DNA from: Granulicella rosea
GTDB lineage: Bacteria; Acidobacteriota; Terriglobia; Terriglobales; Acidobacteriaceae
NCBI RefSeq assembly: GCF_900188085.1
Contig: NZ_FZOU01000001.1
Span: 1,178,001 to 1,242,000, forward strand
Length of the DNA stretch: 64,000 nt
Reading direction: 5' to 3'
Each line of letters starts with the position of its first letter. Within the stretch, counting starts at the first letter, position 1. The notes beneath the pieces are model-generated. The model was not told where the DNA came from and searched no databases. It worked only from the letters and a program-made list of their open reading frames with translations. Positions 24,161-32,309 of the stretch are shown in pieces. The translations under genes were made by a program, and so were the position numbers.

Positions 24161-26268
24161 GTGCAACGGCGATGGATGCGAAGAAACCGAGTGGGTTTTC
24201 CTGGATGAAGCTGCAGCCGGTGTTGCTGCCGCTGGTTGCGATCAGCATGGTCTTCGTCATGCTGATTCCGATCCCGGGCGTGATCCTCGACGTGCTGCTG
24301 GCGGGCTCGATCACAGCTTCGGTGATCGTCTTTCTTACGGCGATTCAGGTGCGACGCGCGGTGGATTTCAGCGTCTTCCCGACACTGCTGTTGTTGTTGA
24401 CGCTCTATCGTCTGAGCCTCAACATTGCATCGAGTCGCCGCATCCTGCTGCATGGGCATGAAGGCACACATGCGGCGGGCTCCGTCATCGAGGCCTTCGG
24501 GCAGTTTGTCGTCGGCGGCAATTATGTTGTGGGCTTCGTGCTCTTTCTTGCATTGATTGCGATCCAGTTCCTGGTGGTCGCGCATGGCGCGGTGCGTACG
24601 GCGGAGGTCACGGCGCGCTTCACGCTCGATGCGTTGCCGGGTAAGCAGATGGCGATCGATGCGGATATGAACGCCGGCCTGATCGATGAGCAGGGCGCGC
24701 GCAAGCGGCGTGAGGGGATCGCACGCGAGGCGGAGTTTTATGGCTCGATGGATGGCGCCGCGAAGTTCAATCAGCGCGATGCGATGGCGACGATCCTCAT
24801 CACCGCGATCAATATCGTTGCGGGCATCGTGATCGGCACGTTGCAGCAGGGCGTGGACCTGATGACTGCGGTCAAGACGTACACGATCCTGACCGTTGGC
24901 GATGGTCTGGTCACGCTGATCCCCAGCCTGCTGGTGTCGATTGCGGGCGGCATGATTCTTACGCGCGCGTCGTCGGCGGGACAGCTCGATGAAGAGCTTG
25001 GGACGCAGTTGCTGAAGGGACGCAACACGCTTTGGATTGCCTCCGGCGTGCTGCTTGGACTGGCGTTGATTCCGGGTCTGCCGAAGATCTCGTTCGTGTT
25101 GATGGCGTGCGCGGTGGCGCTGATGGCGAAGCGTCTGCCGGCGATGCGGCCAGAGTCGGCGGAGGCTGTCGAAGGCGCGACCGCGAAGGGCGCCGCGGCT
25201 GACCTGACCAAGGGCTCGGAGAATCTTGCGAGCCTGTTGAAGATGGATGAGTTGACGCTCGAGATCGGCTTCCAACTGATCCCGCTCGTCGATGAGAAGC
25301 AGGGCGGGCAGATGCTCAATCGTGTGCGCGCGCTGCGGCGGCATCTTGCGACGGAGCTTGGCTTCATCGTGCCGCCGGTGCATATCACGGACAACCTGCG
25401 CTTGAAGCCGCGCGAGTACTGCGTGAGTCTGCGCGGGGTGGAGATCGCTCGCTGGCAGACGGAGGCCAACTGCATGCTGGCCGTGAATGCGGACCCCAAG
25501 GCGCGGCCTATCCCCGGTCTTGAGACGCGCGAGCCCGCCTTCGGCGTAACCGCGCGCTGGATCCAGCAGGGGACGGAGGAGCAGGCGCTGGCCGCGGGCT
25601 ACTCGGTAGTCGATCAGACGACCGTGATCGGCACGCATTTGGGCGAACTCATCCGTAGACACGCGCACGAGTTGCTGGGCAGGCAGGAGGTGAAGCGCCT
25701 GCTCGACACGATGAACGAGAGCCATCCGAAGCTGGTGGAAGAGCTTGTGCCCAAGCTGATGACGCTGGGCGAGGTGCAGCGTGTGCTGCAGCAGTTGTTG
25801 CGGGAGCAGGTCTCGATCCGCGACCTGGGCGCGATCCTTGAGGTGCTGGTGGAGTCCGCCGCGCAGTCGAAGAGCATCGTTCACCTGGTCGAGACGGTGC
25901 GGCAGTCGCTGGGCCGCGGTCTGGTGCATTCGCTGCTCGATGCCGAGGGGGGCCTGCGTGTGTTGTTGATCGACCAGGCGCTGGAGGCGGAGCTGGTGAC
26001 GGCGTTCGATCCTCAGGCGCCGCTACTGCTGGGCAGCGGCGCGGCGCAGCCTGTGGGGCAGGGCGAGTATCTGCGGCGGCTCGTGGAGTCTGTGAAACGG
26101 CTAACCGGCGGTGGGTCCAGCATGGCGCTTCCCGTGCTTCTCTGTTCAAGTCCGGCAAGGTATCACGTAAGGCGCTGGCTCGAGCCGTTCCTGCCGAAGG
26201 TGACCGTGCTGGCTCCGGTGGAGATTCCACCGGAGATCCGCATCCGCAGCGTCGGCGTGGTCGGGTAG
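24157..26268 (+). CDS. flhA: Flagellar export apparatus protein FlhA
   Basis: 703 residues, the largest gate component, with about eight N-terminal membrane segments. The FHIPEP signature is RFTLDALPGKQMAIDADMNAGLIDE (about 155), with conserved NFQRDAMA-like wording (KFNQRDAMATI). The C-terminal cytosolic domain docks substrates and chaperones (LVPKLMTLGEVQRVLQQLLREQVSIRDLGAILE). GTG start overlapping flhB's stop. Confidence 0.97.
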   Translation: MSATAMDAKKPSGFSWMKLQPVLLPLVAISMVFVMLIPIPGVILDVLLAGSITASVIVFLTAIQVRRAVDFSVFPTLLLLLTLYRLSLNIASSRRILLHGHEGTHAAGSVIEAFGQFVVGGNYVVGFVLFLALIAIQFLVVAHGAVRTAEVTARFTLDALPGKQMAIDADMNAGLIDEQGARKRREGIAREAEFYGSMDGAAKFNQRDAMATILITAINIVAGIVIGTLQQGVDLMTAVKTYTILTVGDGLVTLIPSLLVSIAGGMILTRASSAGQLDEELGTQLLKGRNTLWIASGVLLGLALIPGLPKISFVLMACAVALMAKRLPAMRPESAEAVEGATAKGAAADLTKGSENLASLLKMDELTLEIGFQLIPLVDEKQGGQMLNRVRALRRHLATELGFIVPPVHITDNLRLKPREYCVSLRGVEIARWQTEANCMLAVNADPKARPIPGLETREPAFGVTARWIQQGTEEQALAAGYSVVDQTTVIGTHLGELIRRHAHELLGRQEVKRLLDTMNESHPKLVEELVPKLMTLGEVQRVLQQLLREQVSIRDLGAILEVLVESAAQSKSIVHLVETVRQSLGRGLVHSLLDAEGGLRVLLIDQALEAELVTAFDPQAPLLLGSGAAQPVGQGEYLRRLVESVKRLTGGGSSMALPVLLCSSPARYHVRRWLEPFLPKVTVLAPVEIPPEIRIRSVGVVG

Positions 26269-26331
26269 GACGCGTTGGGGGTTGGAACCATGCTTCAAGG
26301 ACAGAACTGGAAACAGGGGAGAGACGAAACG

Positions 26332-27261
26332 ATGAGCTTGAATAGCGCGATGCCGATGCCGGTCCAGATGCTGCGTGGCATGGAGGAGGACTCGATGATC
26401 CTTGAAGGTTTGCCGTTGGACAAGATGATGAACGACGATCTGTGCAAGTTGCCCTCGGTGCCGGGTTATGGCGATGGCAACGGACCGGCGGCAGGCGTCT
26501 CCGGCTCGGGAATGCAGTCGATGCCGGACCGGGATCAGATGATCACGGAGCACCTGCCGACGGTGCGCTATCTTGCGCGCCGCATCCATGAGCGGCTGCC
26601 GCAGCACGTCGATCTCGACGACCTGATCTCGGCCGGCGTCGTTGGATTGATCGATGCCTTCTCGAAGTTCGATCATGGCAAGAAGGTGCAGTTCAAAAGC
26701 TATGCGCAGTTCCGCATCCGCGGCGCGATCCTGGATTCGCTGCGCACGCTGGACTGGAGCCCGCGGGAGCTGCGCCGCAAGGGACGCGCCGTCGAAGAGG
26801 CGATCCGCGCGGTGACGCAACGCCTCGGCCGCGCGCCGGCGGAGCAGGAGGTCGCACGCGAGATGGAGCTTTCGCTTGCCGACTATCAGACGCTGCTGGG
26901 CGATCTGAAGGGGCTTGAGATCGGCAGCCTGCACATGGAGCGGTCGGAGGACTCGGGCGATGAGGAGCTCGCATATATCCCCGGCTCGCCGGATGAAGAC
27001 CCGCTCTTTCGCTGTCTGAAGGGCGAGATGAAGCAGCGGCTTGCGGACGCCATCGAAGACCTGCCGGAGAAGGAGCGCATGGTGCTGACGCTCTACTACT
27101 ACGAGGAGCTCACCATGAAAGAGATTGGCCTGACGCTGGGCGTGGTGGAGTCCCGCGTGTCGCAGATTCATTCGTCGGCCGTGGTGCGTCTGCGCGCGGC
27201 GCTTGCCGGCCTGCGTCCGAACAATGCGCCTGCGAAGAAGACCATGCGCGCTTCGCGTTAG
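26332..27261 (+). CDS. fliA: RNA polymerase sigma-28 factor FliA
   Basis: 309 residues. After about 60 variable residues the sigma-28 pattern appears. Region 2 is VRYLARRIHERLPQHVDLDDLISAGVVGLIDAFSKFD and FKSYAQFRIRGAILDSLRTLDWSPRELRRK, region 3 is RLGRAPAEQEVAREM, and region 4 is LPEKERMVLTLYYYEELTMKEIGLTLGVVESRVSQIHSSA. It directs late flagellar gene transcription. The start is uncertain: ATG 26332 follows GGGGAGAG; ATG 26290 and GTG 26275 are in frame upstream. The N-terminal extension is longer than in enterobacterial FliA. Confidence 0.9.
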   Translation: MSLNSAMPMPVQMLRGMEEDSMILEGLPLDKMMNDDLCKLPSVPGYGDGNGPAAGVSGSGMQSMPDRDQMITEHLPTVRYLARRIHERLPQHVDLDDLISAGVVGLIDAFSKFDHGKKVQFKSYAQFRIRGAILDSLRTLDWSPRELRRKGRAVEEAIRAVTQRLGRAPAEQEVAREMELSLADYQTLLGDLKGLEIGSLHMERSEDSGDEELAYIPGSPDEDPLFRCLKGEMKQRLADAIEDLPEKERMVLTLYYYEELTMKEIGLTLGVVESRVSQIHSSAVVRLRAALAGLRPNNAPAKKTMRASR

Positions 27262-27302
27262 TTGCGCAACGCCGAACCACGACGAAAGAAGAGGGGACAG
27301 GG

Positions 27303-27662
27303 ATGGACCAAGAGGGCGTGAACGCAGCCACGGGAGAGAGCGCAGCGAGCGGCGGCCATACGTTCGGCGAGCAGGCATCGAATGGGTCTGCCGCGCAGGA
27401 GATGGGCCTGCTCCAAGATCTGGAGCTGGAGGCGACGATGCAGTTCGGTTCACGCGAACTCCCGCTGCGCGATGTGCTGCAGCTTGGGCCGAACGATCTG
27501 GTGGAATTGAACCGGCATGTGTCGGAGCCGGTGGATCTGGTGGTGGGCAACCGCATCGTCGCACGCGGCGAGGTGGTGGTGATCGGCGGCAACTTCGCCT
27601 TGCGAATCACAGAGGTAGCAGCGCCGCAACTGCGGCTGGAGAGTGTGAGATGCCTTTCTTAG
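27303..27662 (+). CDS. fliN: Flagellar motor switch protein FliN
   Basis: 119 residues. The SpoA domain occupies about 45-110: LELEATMQFGSRELPLRDVLQLGPNDLVELNRHVSEPVDLVVGNRIVARGEVVVIGGNFALRITEV. This matches the FliN pattern LGxxxxxLxxxLxLxxGxxxxLxxxxxxPVxLxVxxxxxAxGEVVVV. It forms the lower C-ring with FliM and binds FliH. Here fliN is displaced from the fliL-fliP block to after fliA, and no fliM is seen. It overlaps the next gene by 13 bases. Confidence 0.93.
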   Translation: MDQEGVNAATGESAASGGHTFGEQASNGSAAQEMGLLQDLELEATMQFGSRELPLRDVLQLGPNDLVELNRHVSEPVDLVVGNRIVARGEVVVIGGNFALRITEVAAPQLRLESVRCLS

Positions 27663-28663
27663 ATCGATGGACGAGTGGCTTTGGCGTCGCTCGCGTGCAG
27701 CAGGCCGTAACGACGCGGGATGCCGCGAAGTATGGCGTGGACACCTTTCGACGGTCGAACACAGGCCGGTCGACGCCGCCCCTGTCGACCCGGCCGGGCG
27801 TGCAGCCGGCGATCGAGGAAGGCAGCCGCGTGTGTGGCGCGGAGAGTTGCTCCAGTTGGACGTTGCCGTGGAAGAATCGCCGGCGTCCGATCTTTGAGGA
27901 CGAGTGGGGTTGCAGCAGTCGTTGCATGTCGACGATGGTGCGGGCGGCGGTGCGGCGAGAGCTGGCGGAGGCGAGCGGCGTCGACGAGGTGTTGCCGCAC
28001 CGGCATCGCGTGCCGCTGGGGCTGGTGCTGCTGGCGCAGGGCTGGATCACGCATCCTCAGTTGCAGACCGCGCTTGAACAGCAGCGCCGGCAGGGCGAGG
28101 GGCGCATCGGCGACTGGCTGGTGGAGAACGGTCTGGATGAGGATCGCGTAACGCGTGGGCTGGGCGTCCAGTGGAACTGCCCGGTGCTGAGCGCGGAGGG
28201 TTTCACGCCGGAGAGCATGGCGCTCATCATGCCAAAGCGGCTGACGAGCGAGTTCGGCATGCTGCCTCTGCGGCTTGCCGGGTCGAGCATCCTCTACATG
28301 GCCTTTGAAGATACGATGGACGCGGGCATGGCGCTCGGCGTCGAGCGCATGAGCGGCGTGAAGGTGGAGACTGGCCTGCTGCGGCGCAGCCACTTTGCGG
28401 ATGTCAAGGCGCAGTTGATGGATACGGCCGGCGTCCCCGTGACCACGGACACGGTGCCGGACGCGGACGCCCTGGTCGCCAAGGTGTCGCGGCTGGTGGA
28501 GCTGGCGCAGCCGCTGGCCTCGCGGCTGGTGCGAGTACATCAGTATTATTGGCTGCGCGTATGGCTGGAGAGCGGCGCGATCAGCAGCGTGGGCCATCTG
28601 CCGACCGGCGTCGAAGATGTGCAGGATTACCTCTTCACCATCGGCGGACCGCGGGCTGTTTGA
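27650..28663 (+). CDS. MshEN/GspE N-terminal-domain protein, putative c-di-GMP receptor
   Basis: 337 residues, starting inside the end of fliN. Residues about 118-175 contain tandem MshEN motifs. Motif 1 runs PLGLVLLAQGWITHPQLQ then TALEQQ; motif 2 runs RIGDWLVENGLDEDRV then TRGLGVQW. Both fit the RLGxxLxxxG...L..Q c-di-GMP-binding signature of type II/IV secretion ATPases, but no ATPase domain follows. The N-terminal 95 residues have a four-cysteine cluster (RVCGAESC and WGCSSRCM), possibly metal binding. The C-terminus (about 280-337) is unassigned. Its place as last gene of the flagellar unit suggests control of motility by c-di-GMP, which is inference. Confidence 0.7.
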   Translation: MPFLDRWTSGFGVARVQQAVTTRDAAKYGVDTFRRSNTGRSTPPLSTRPGVQPAIEEGSRVCGAESCSSWTLPWKNRRRPIFEDEWGCSSRCMSTMVRAAVRRELAEASGVDEVLPHRHRVPLGLVLLAQGWITHPQLQTALEQQRRQGEGRIGDWLVENGLDEDRVTRGLGVQWNCPVLSAEGFTPESMALIMPKRLTSEFGMLPLRLAGSSILYMAFEDTMDAGMALGVERMSGVKVETGLLRRSHFADVKAQLMDTAGVPVTTDTVPDADALVAKVSRLVELAQPLASRLVRVHQYYWLRVWLESGAISSVGHLPTGVEDVQDYLFTIGGPRAV

Positions 28664-28696
28664 GCCTGCCGGAGAGTGCATCCTTCCGCGCGCCGG

Positions 28697-28743
28697 TTGA
28701 GTCTAAAACTTAGAACCTCTGGAATGAAAGAGTTCTAATTTTG
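28697..28743 (+). promoter_or_regulatory. Promoter overlapped by a CIRCE-like inverted repeat
   Basis: TTGAGT (28697-28702), 17 bases, then TGGAAT (28720-28725) form a plausible sigma-70 promoter for the AsmA-like gene. It is overlapped by an inverted repeat: TTAGAACCTC (28710-28719), ten bases, GAGTTCTAA (28730-28738). Arms and spacing are close to the HrcA operator CIRCE (TTAGCACTC-N9-GAGTGCTAA) with symmetric changes and one extra C. TTTT follows, so a weak terminator for the flagellar operon is an alternative reading. Confidence 0.45.
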
Positions 28744-28808
28744 AGACGTCTTCAGGTGTGGGCCGATCCATCTTGCATGCCCTCGCCGAACGATCGCGAA
28801 GGGTACGC

Positions 28809-30461
28809 ATGCTGGAAGAGCCGCAACAGACCTCAACGAAGGAACAGGAGCCTCGCCGGTCCGGTAGACGCAGGTTCTGGATGTGGGCCGGGATCGTCGT
28901 TCTGCTGCTTGTGGTAGGGCTGCTGGTCGCGGTGGAGGTGGTCTTTCAGCGCGCGGCGCCGATCCTGAAGGGCCGCATTCTTGAGACGTTGAGCACGCGC
29001 TTCGACGCGAAGGTCGAACTGGATACCTTCGACGTCTCGGTGCTGAAGGGGCTCGAGGTCTCGGGCGGCGGGCTGCGCATCTACCCGCCGAACGACGTCG
29101 TTGCGGCAGGCTGGACGCACCCGCTCTTCACGGTTGGAAGCTTCCGCTTTCGCACCAATCTTCATGGGCTCTTCGAGCATCCGACGCGTGTCGGAAGCGT
29201 CTACGTCGGCGGCCTCGTCATCGACATTCCTCCACGCGAGATGCGCCGTCCCGTGGAGCATCAGGACGGGAATCGCAAGCGCGGCAAGATCAAGATCGCC
29301 GTCGATGAGATTCTCTGCGAAGATTCGCAACTGATCGTCGAGACGCTGAAACCGAATAAGGAGCCAAAGGTCTTCCAGCTTAAGCATATCGAGCTGCGCC
29401 ACGTGGGTCCCGATCAGCCCTGGGCCTACGACGCGGTGCTGGTGAATGCGATTCCTCGCGGCGACATCCATGCCTGGGGCGGTTTCGGCCCGTGGGTGAC
29501 GGAGAGTCCCGGCGACTCTAACCTTACCGGCCGCTATACCTTCGATAAGGCCGACCTGAATACGATTCGGGGTATCGGCGGGATGACCTCGTCGACCGGA
29601 ACCTTCCATGGCATGGTCAATCACATTGCGGTCGATGGCGAGACCAGCACGCCGAACTTCTCGCTCGACAGCGCCAATCATCCCATGCCGCTTACGACGA
29701 AGTTCAACGCACTGGTCGATGGCACGACAGGCGATACGTATCTGCAGCAGGTGACCGCGAAGCTGGGCGGCACGAGCTTCACGACGCAGGGCGCGATTGT
29801 CAATATCAAGGGGCAGGGGCACGATATTCAGCTCGATGTGCAGGTGCCTGCAGGCCGCATCCAGGACTTCCTGCAGCTTGCGGTCAAGACGAATCCTCCT
29901 GTTGTGACGGGCGTCTTCAGCACACGGACGAAGCTGCACATTCCGCCCGGCAAGCAGCGTGTGATGGAGAAGCTGACGCTGCAGGGAAACTTCCGGCTGC
30001 GCGGCATTCACTTCACCAATCCAAAGTTCGAAGACAAAATCGACATGCTGAGTCTGCGCGCGCAGGGCGATCCGCGGGACGCCAAGCCTGGCGCGCAGGA
30101 TGTGACGTCCCAGATGGACGGCGCCTTCACGCTGAACAACAGCCGTTTCAACGTTTCGAAGCTGGTCTATACATTGCCGGGCGCGCACGCGAATCTCGAT
30201 GGCGTCTACTCGCTCGATGGCGAGCAGTTCGACTTTCACGGGCAGGTGTTCACGCAGGCGAAGATCTCGAAGATGGTGGCTTCGGGCTGGAAGTCTTTTC
30301 TTCTGAAGGCGGTCGATCCGTTCTTCAAGGGCGAGAACGGCGGCTCGCAGATTCCGGTGCACATCAGCGGAACGAAGTCGGAGCCGAAGTTTGGTCTCGA
30401 TCTTCACTACAAAGATGAGTCGAAGATCAACGCTGCGGCGGATAAGAACAAGGCGAAGTAA
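28809..30461 (+). CDS. AsmA-like envelope protein
   Basis: 550 residues. A membrane anchor lies near 33-55 (FWMWAGIVVLLLVVGLLVAVEVVF) after a basic N-terminus. A long beta-rich periplasmic region follows, with AsmA-type features: early RILETLSTRFDAKVELDTFDVSVLKGLEVSGGGLRI, and late LTLQGNFRLRGIHFTN and IPVHISGTKSEPKFGLDL, the last typical of AsmA/TamB C-termini. AsmA-like proteins are implicated in lipid transport and outer-membrane assembly. The start at ATG 28809 has GAAGGGT upstream; ATG 28758 is possible. It converges on the next gene with only four bases between stops. Confidence 0.78.
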   Translation: MLEEPQQTSTKEQEPRRSGRRRFWMWAGIVVLLLVVGLLVAVEVVFQRAAPILKGRILETLSTRFDAKVELDTFDVSVLKGLEVSGGGLRIYPPNDVVAAGWTHPLFTVGSFRFRTNLHGLFEHPTRVGSVYVGGLVIDIPPREMRRPVEHQDGNRKRGKIKIAVDEILCEDSQLIVETLKPNKEPKVFQLKHIELRHVGPDQPWAYDAVLVNAIPRGDIHAWGGFGPWVTESPGDSNLTGRYTFDKADLNTIRGIGGMTSSTGTFHGMVNHIAVDGETSTPNFSLDSANHPMPLTTKFNALVDGTTGDTYLQQVTAKLGGTSFTTQGAIVNIKGQGHDIQLDVQVPAGRIQDFLQLAVKTNPPVVTGVFSTRTKLHIPPGKQRVMEKLTLQGNFRLRGIHFTNPKFEDKIDMLSLRAQGDPRDAKPGAQDVTSQMDGAFTLNNSRFNVSKLVYTLPGAHANLDGVYSLDGEQFDFHGQVFTQAKISKMVASGWKSFLLKAVDPFFKGENGGSQIPVHISGTKSEPKFGLDLHYKDESKINAAADKNKAK

Positions 30462-30465
30462 AGGA

Positions 30466-32163
30466 TTACAGCGTGCGCGCGAGCTTCGGCTCAGGCTCTG
30501 CCGAAGAGCGTTTCAGATCGTCGCCGAGCAGGATGGCGTCGGCGATCTCTCGCATGGAGCGGCGCCGCGTGCGGCTTTCGCGCTGCATCCGCCGATAGGC
30601 TTCGTCTTCGGTCAGGCCAAGGTCGCGCTGCAGAATGCCCTTGGCGCGATCGACCGCCTTGCGGGTTTCAAGCCGTTCGGCAAGCTGGACGTTTTCGGTC
30701 TCGAGCCGCGTGCGTTCAATCTCCGCGCCGACCAGAAAGCCGAGCATCGAGACCAGTCGAACCTCGCTGGCGGAGTGCTCGTAAGAGACGCGATGCTGCA
30801 GGTTGATCACACCGACGACCTTGTTCGCACAGACGATCGGCGTACAGAGAATGGCCTCGAAGTCGTCCTCCGGTATATTGCGAAAGATGACGAAGCGTGG
30901 ATCCTTCGAGGCCTGGGCAGAGATGGCGACTGGCTCGCGATGTTCCGCGACCCAGCCCGTGATGCCTTGCCCAAGCTGTACGCCGAGATGATCGACCAGA
31001 TCGGCGTGCGGGTTCTTCGAGGCGCGCAGCACGAGCTTGTCCTGGTCGAGCACGTAGACGAAGCACGAGTCGCAGGGCACCATCGCGCTGACGAACTCGA
31101 CGATGCTGCCCAGTACGACGTGGAAGGAGTCGGCCGCGGCGATGCGGCTGCTGATCTCATGCAGGAAGTCGATCGAGCTGAGGCCGTCGCGAAAGCCGGC
31201 CATGGTGGGGGTCGACGGCGCCACCTTGCGAACGGGCGTGGCCGGCGCGGACTTACCCGTGGTCTTCACCACCGGCTGCGGCGAGCCGGAGCGCTTCTGC
31301 TCCAGCAGTTTACCCGCGTACTGCGCCGCCTCATTGACAATGAAGCCCATCTTTGGCCGCGAAGGTTCGAAGTCCGGCTCGATGCCATAAAGCTTCAACT
31401 CCTCGGTGGTCGTGGGGCCGATGGAGACGACAACCACGCCGGCCAGGCCCGCGCGCAGGCCGTCGACGCAGCCCATCTCCTCCGCAACCTTAAAGAGGTG
31501 AATGACCTGTACCGCGGTCATGAAGAGCAGGATGTCGACATTGCGGCTGGCGATGCCCAGCACGCACTCGCGCAGCGGACGCACGTCTTCGGGCAGCGCC
31601 CACTGGTAGACGGGCACCTTGGTCAGCGATTCGCAGCGTACGGTCAGTTCGGCGAGGAACTCCGGGTTGGACGCGCCGTACTCCTGCACGGCGACACGCA
31701 TGCCGCCCAGCGAGTCGCCGAAGCGGTCTTCAAGCGCACGCATCATCTCGCGCCAGGTGGCGGGTTCGGCGGCTGAGCAGACGACCGGCACCTGTACATC
31801 GCGCAACGCGGCGACTGGCTTAGGTCCGCGGGCTGCGACCTTCACCTGGCGAAGCGCGTTCAGAAAGCTCTCGCGATCGTAGCGGGTGGCGACGATATCG
31901 AGCAGCGCGCGCACGCCGACTCCGGTGAAGAAGATGACGAGGTCGAAGTTGCCGGCCATCAGGCCGTCGGCAAAGTCCAGCGCATCCTTGTTCGATTCGA
32001 GCGGCGCCTCGCGCATGGAAGGCACGACAAAGGGCTCTCCGCCATAGGTGCGGATGAGTTTTGCCACCTCCATTGCGCGGCGGGATTCGAGGGAAAGCAC
32101 TCTCAGCCCGTTGAAACTTGCATGCGCCAAGTGCGTGCTCCGGCCGTTTGAGTTTGGGTCCAT
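30466..32163 (-). CDS. HemD-like / GAF / ANTAR fusion regulator of nitrate assimilation
   Basis: 565 residues. Residues about 18-285 match the uroporphyrinogen-III synthase (HemD) fold (GLRVLSLESRRAMEVAKLI; FDLVIFFTGVGVRALLD; VVSIGPTTTEELKLYGI). A Pro/Lys-rich linker follows. About 335-480 is a GAF domain (DFLHEISSRIAAADSFHVVL to IVCANKVVGVINLQHR). About 490-545 is an ANTAR RNA-binding domain (RKAVDRAKGILQRDLGLTEDEAYRRMQRESRTRRRSMREIADAIL). ANTAR proteins such as NasR and NasT prevent transcription termination in nitrate-assimilation leaders. HemD makes a siroheme precursor, and siroheme is the nitrite reductase cofactor. The gene is divergent from nirA. Whether HemD is catalytic or a sensor is unknown. 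Confidence 0.85.
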   Translation of the reverse strand: MDPNSNGRSTHLAHASFNGLRVLSLESRRAMEVAKLIRTYGGEPFVVPSMREAPLESNKDALDFADGLMAGNFDLVIFFTGVGVRALLDIVATRYDRESFLNALRQVKVAARGPKPVAALRDVQVPVVCSAAEPATWREMMRALEDRFGDSLGGMRVAVQEYGASNPEFLAELTVRCESLTKVPVYQWALPEDVRPLRECVLGIASRNVDILLFMTAVQVIHLFKVAEEMGCVDGLRAGLAGVVVVSIGPTTTEELKLYGIEPDFEPSRPKMGFIVNEAAQYAGKLLEQKRSGSPQPVVKTTGKSAPATPVRKVAPSTPTMAGFRDGLSSIDFLHEISSRIAAADSFHVVLGSIVEFVSAMVPCDSCFVYVLDQDKLVLRASKNPHADLVDHLGVQLGQGITGWVAEHREPVAISAQASKDPRFVIFRNIPEDDFEAILCTPIVCANKVVGVINLQHRVSYEHSASEVRLVSMLGFLVGAEIERTRLETENVQLAERLETRKAVDRAKGILQRDLGLTEDEAYRRMQRESRTRRRSMREIADAILLGDDLKRSSAEPEPKLARTL

Positions 32164-32180
32164 TTCCGCGTCGGCGAACC

Positions 32181-32210
32181 GCGCTTCCGAAGCATTCAGC
32201 CCGGAAGCGC
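32181..32210 (-). repeat. Strong hairpin just upstream of the ANTAR regulator start
   Basis: A 9-bp perfect inverted repeat, GCGCTTCCG (32181-32189) with CGGAAGCGC (32202-32210), loop of 12 bases. It ends 18 bases before the regulator start codon in the transcript. The 146-base gap to the porin gene otherwise shows nothing recognisable. It may affect translation or be an autoregulatory element; no U-tract follows. Confidence 0.4.
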
Positions 32211-32309
32211 CGTCCGCAGGCGATTGAAATTGACCTGTTGTTCACGAGTCTAGCGGCTGAACGCACGAAGCGCAAAGAGAATCGGTGAGCCGTATTTCAT
32301 CGACCGAAA

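Noticed and set aside
32236..32246. CGTGAA on the minus strand before the ANTAR regulator, considered as a third ANTAR-type loop
   Set aside because: The flanking bases do not pair, so no six-base-loop hairpin forms.
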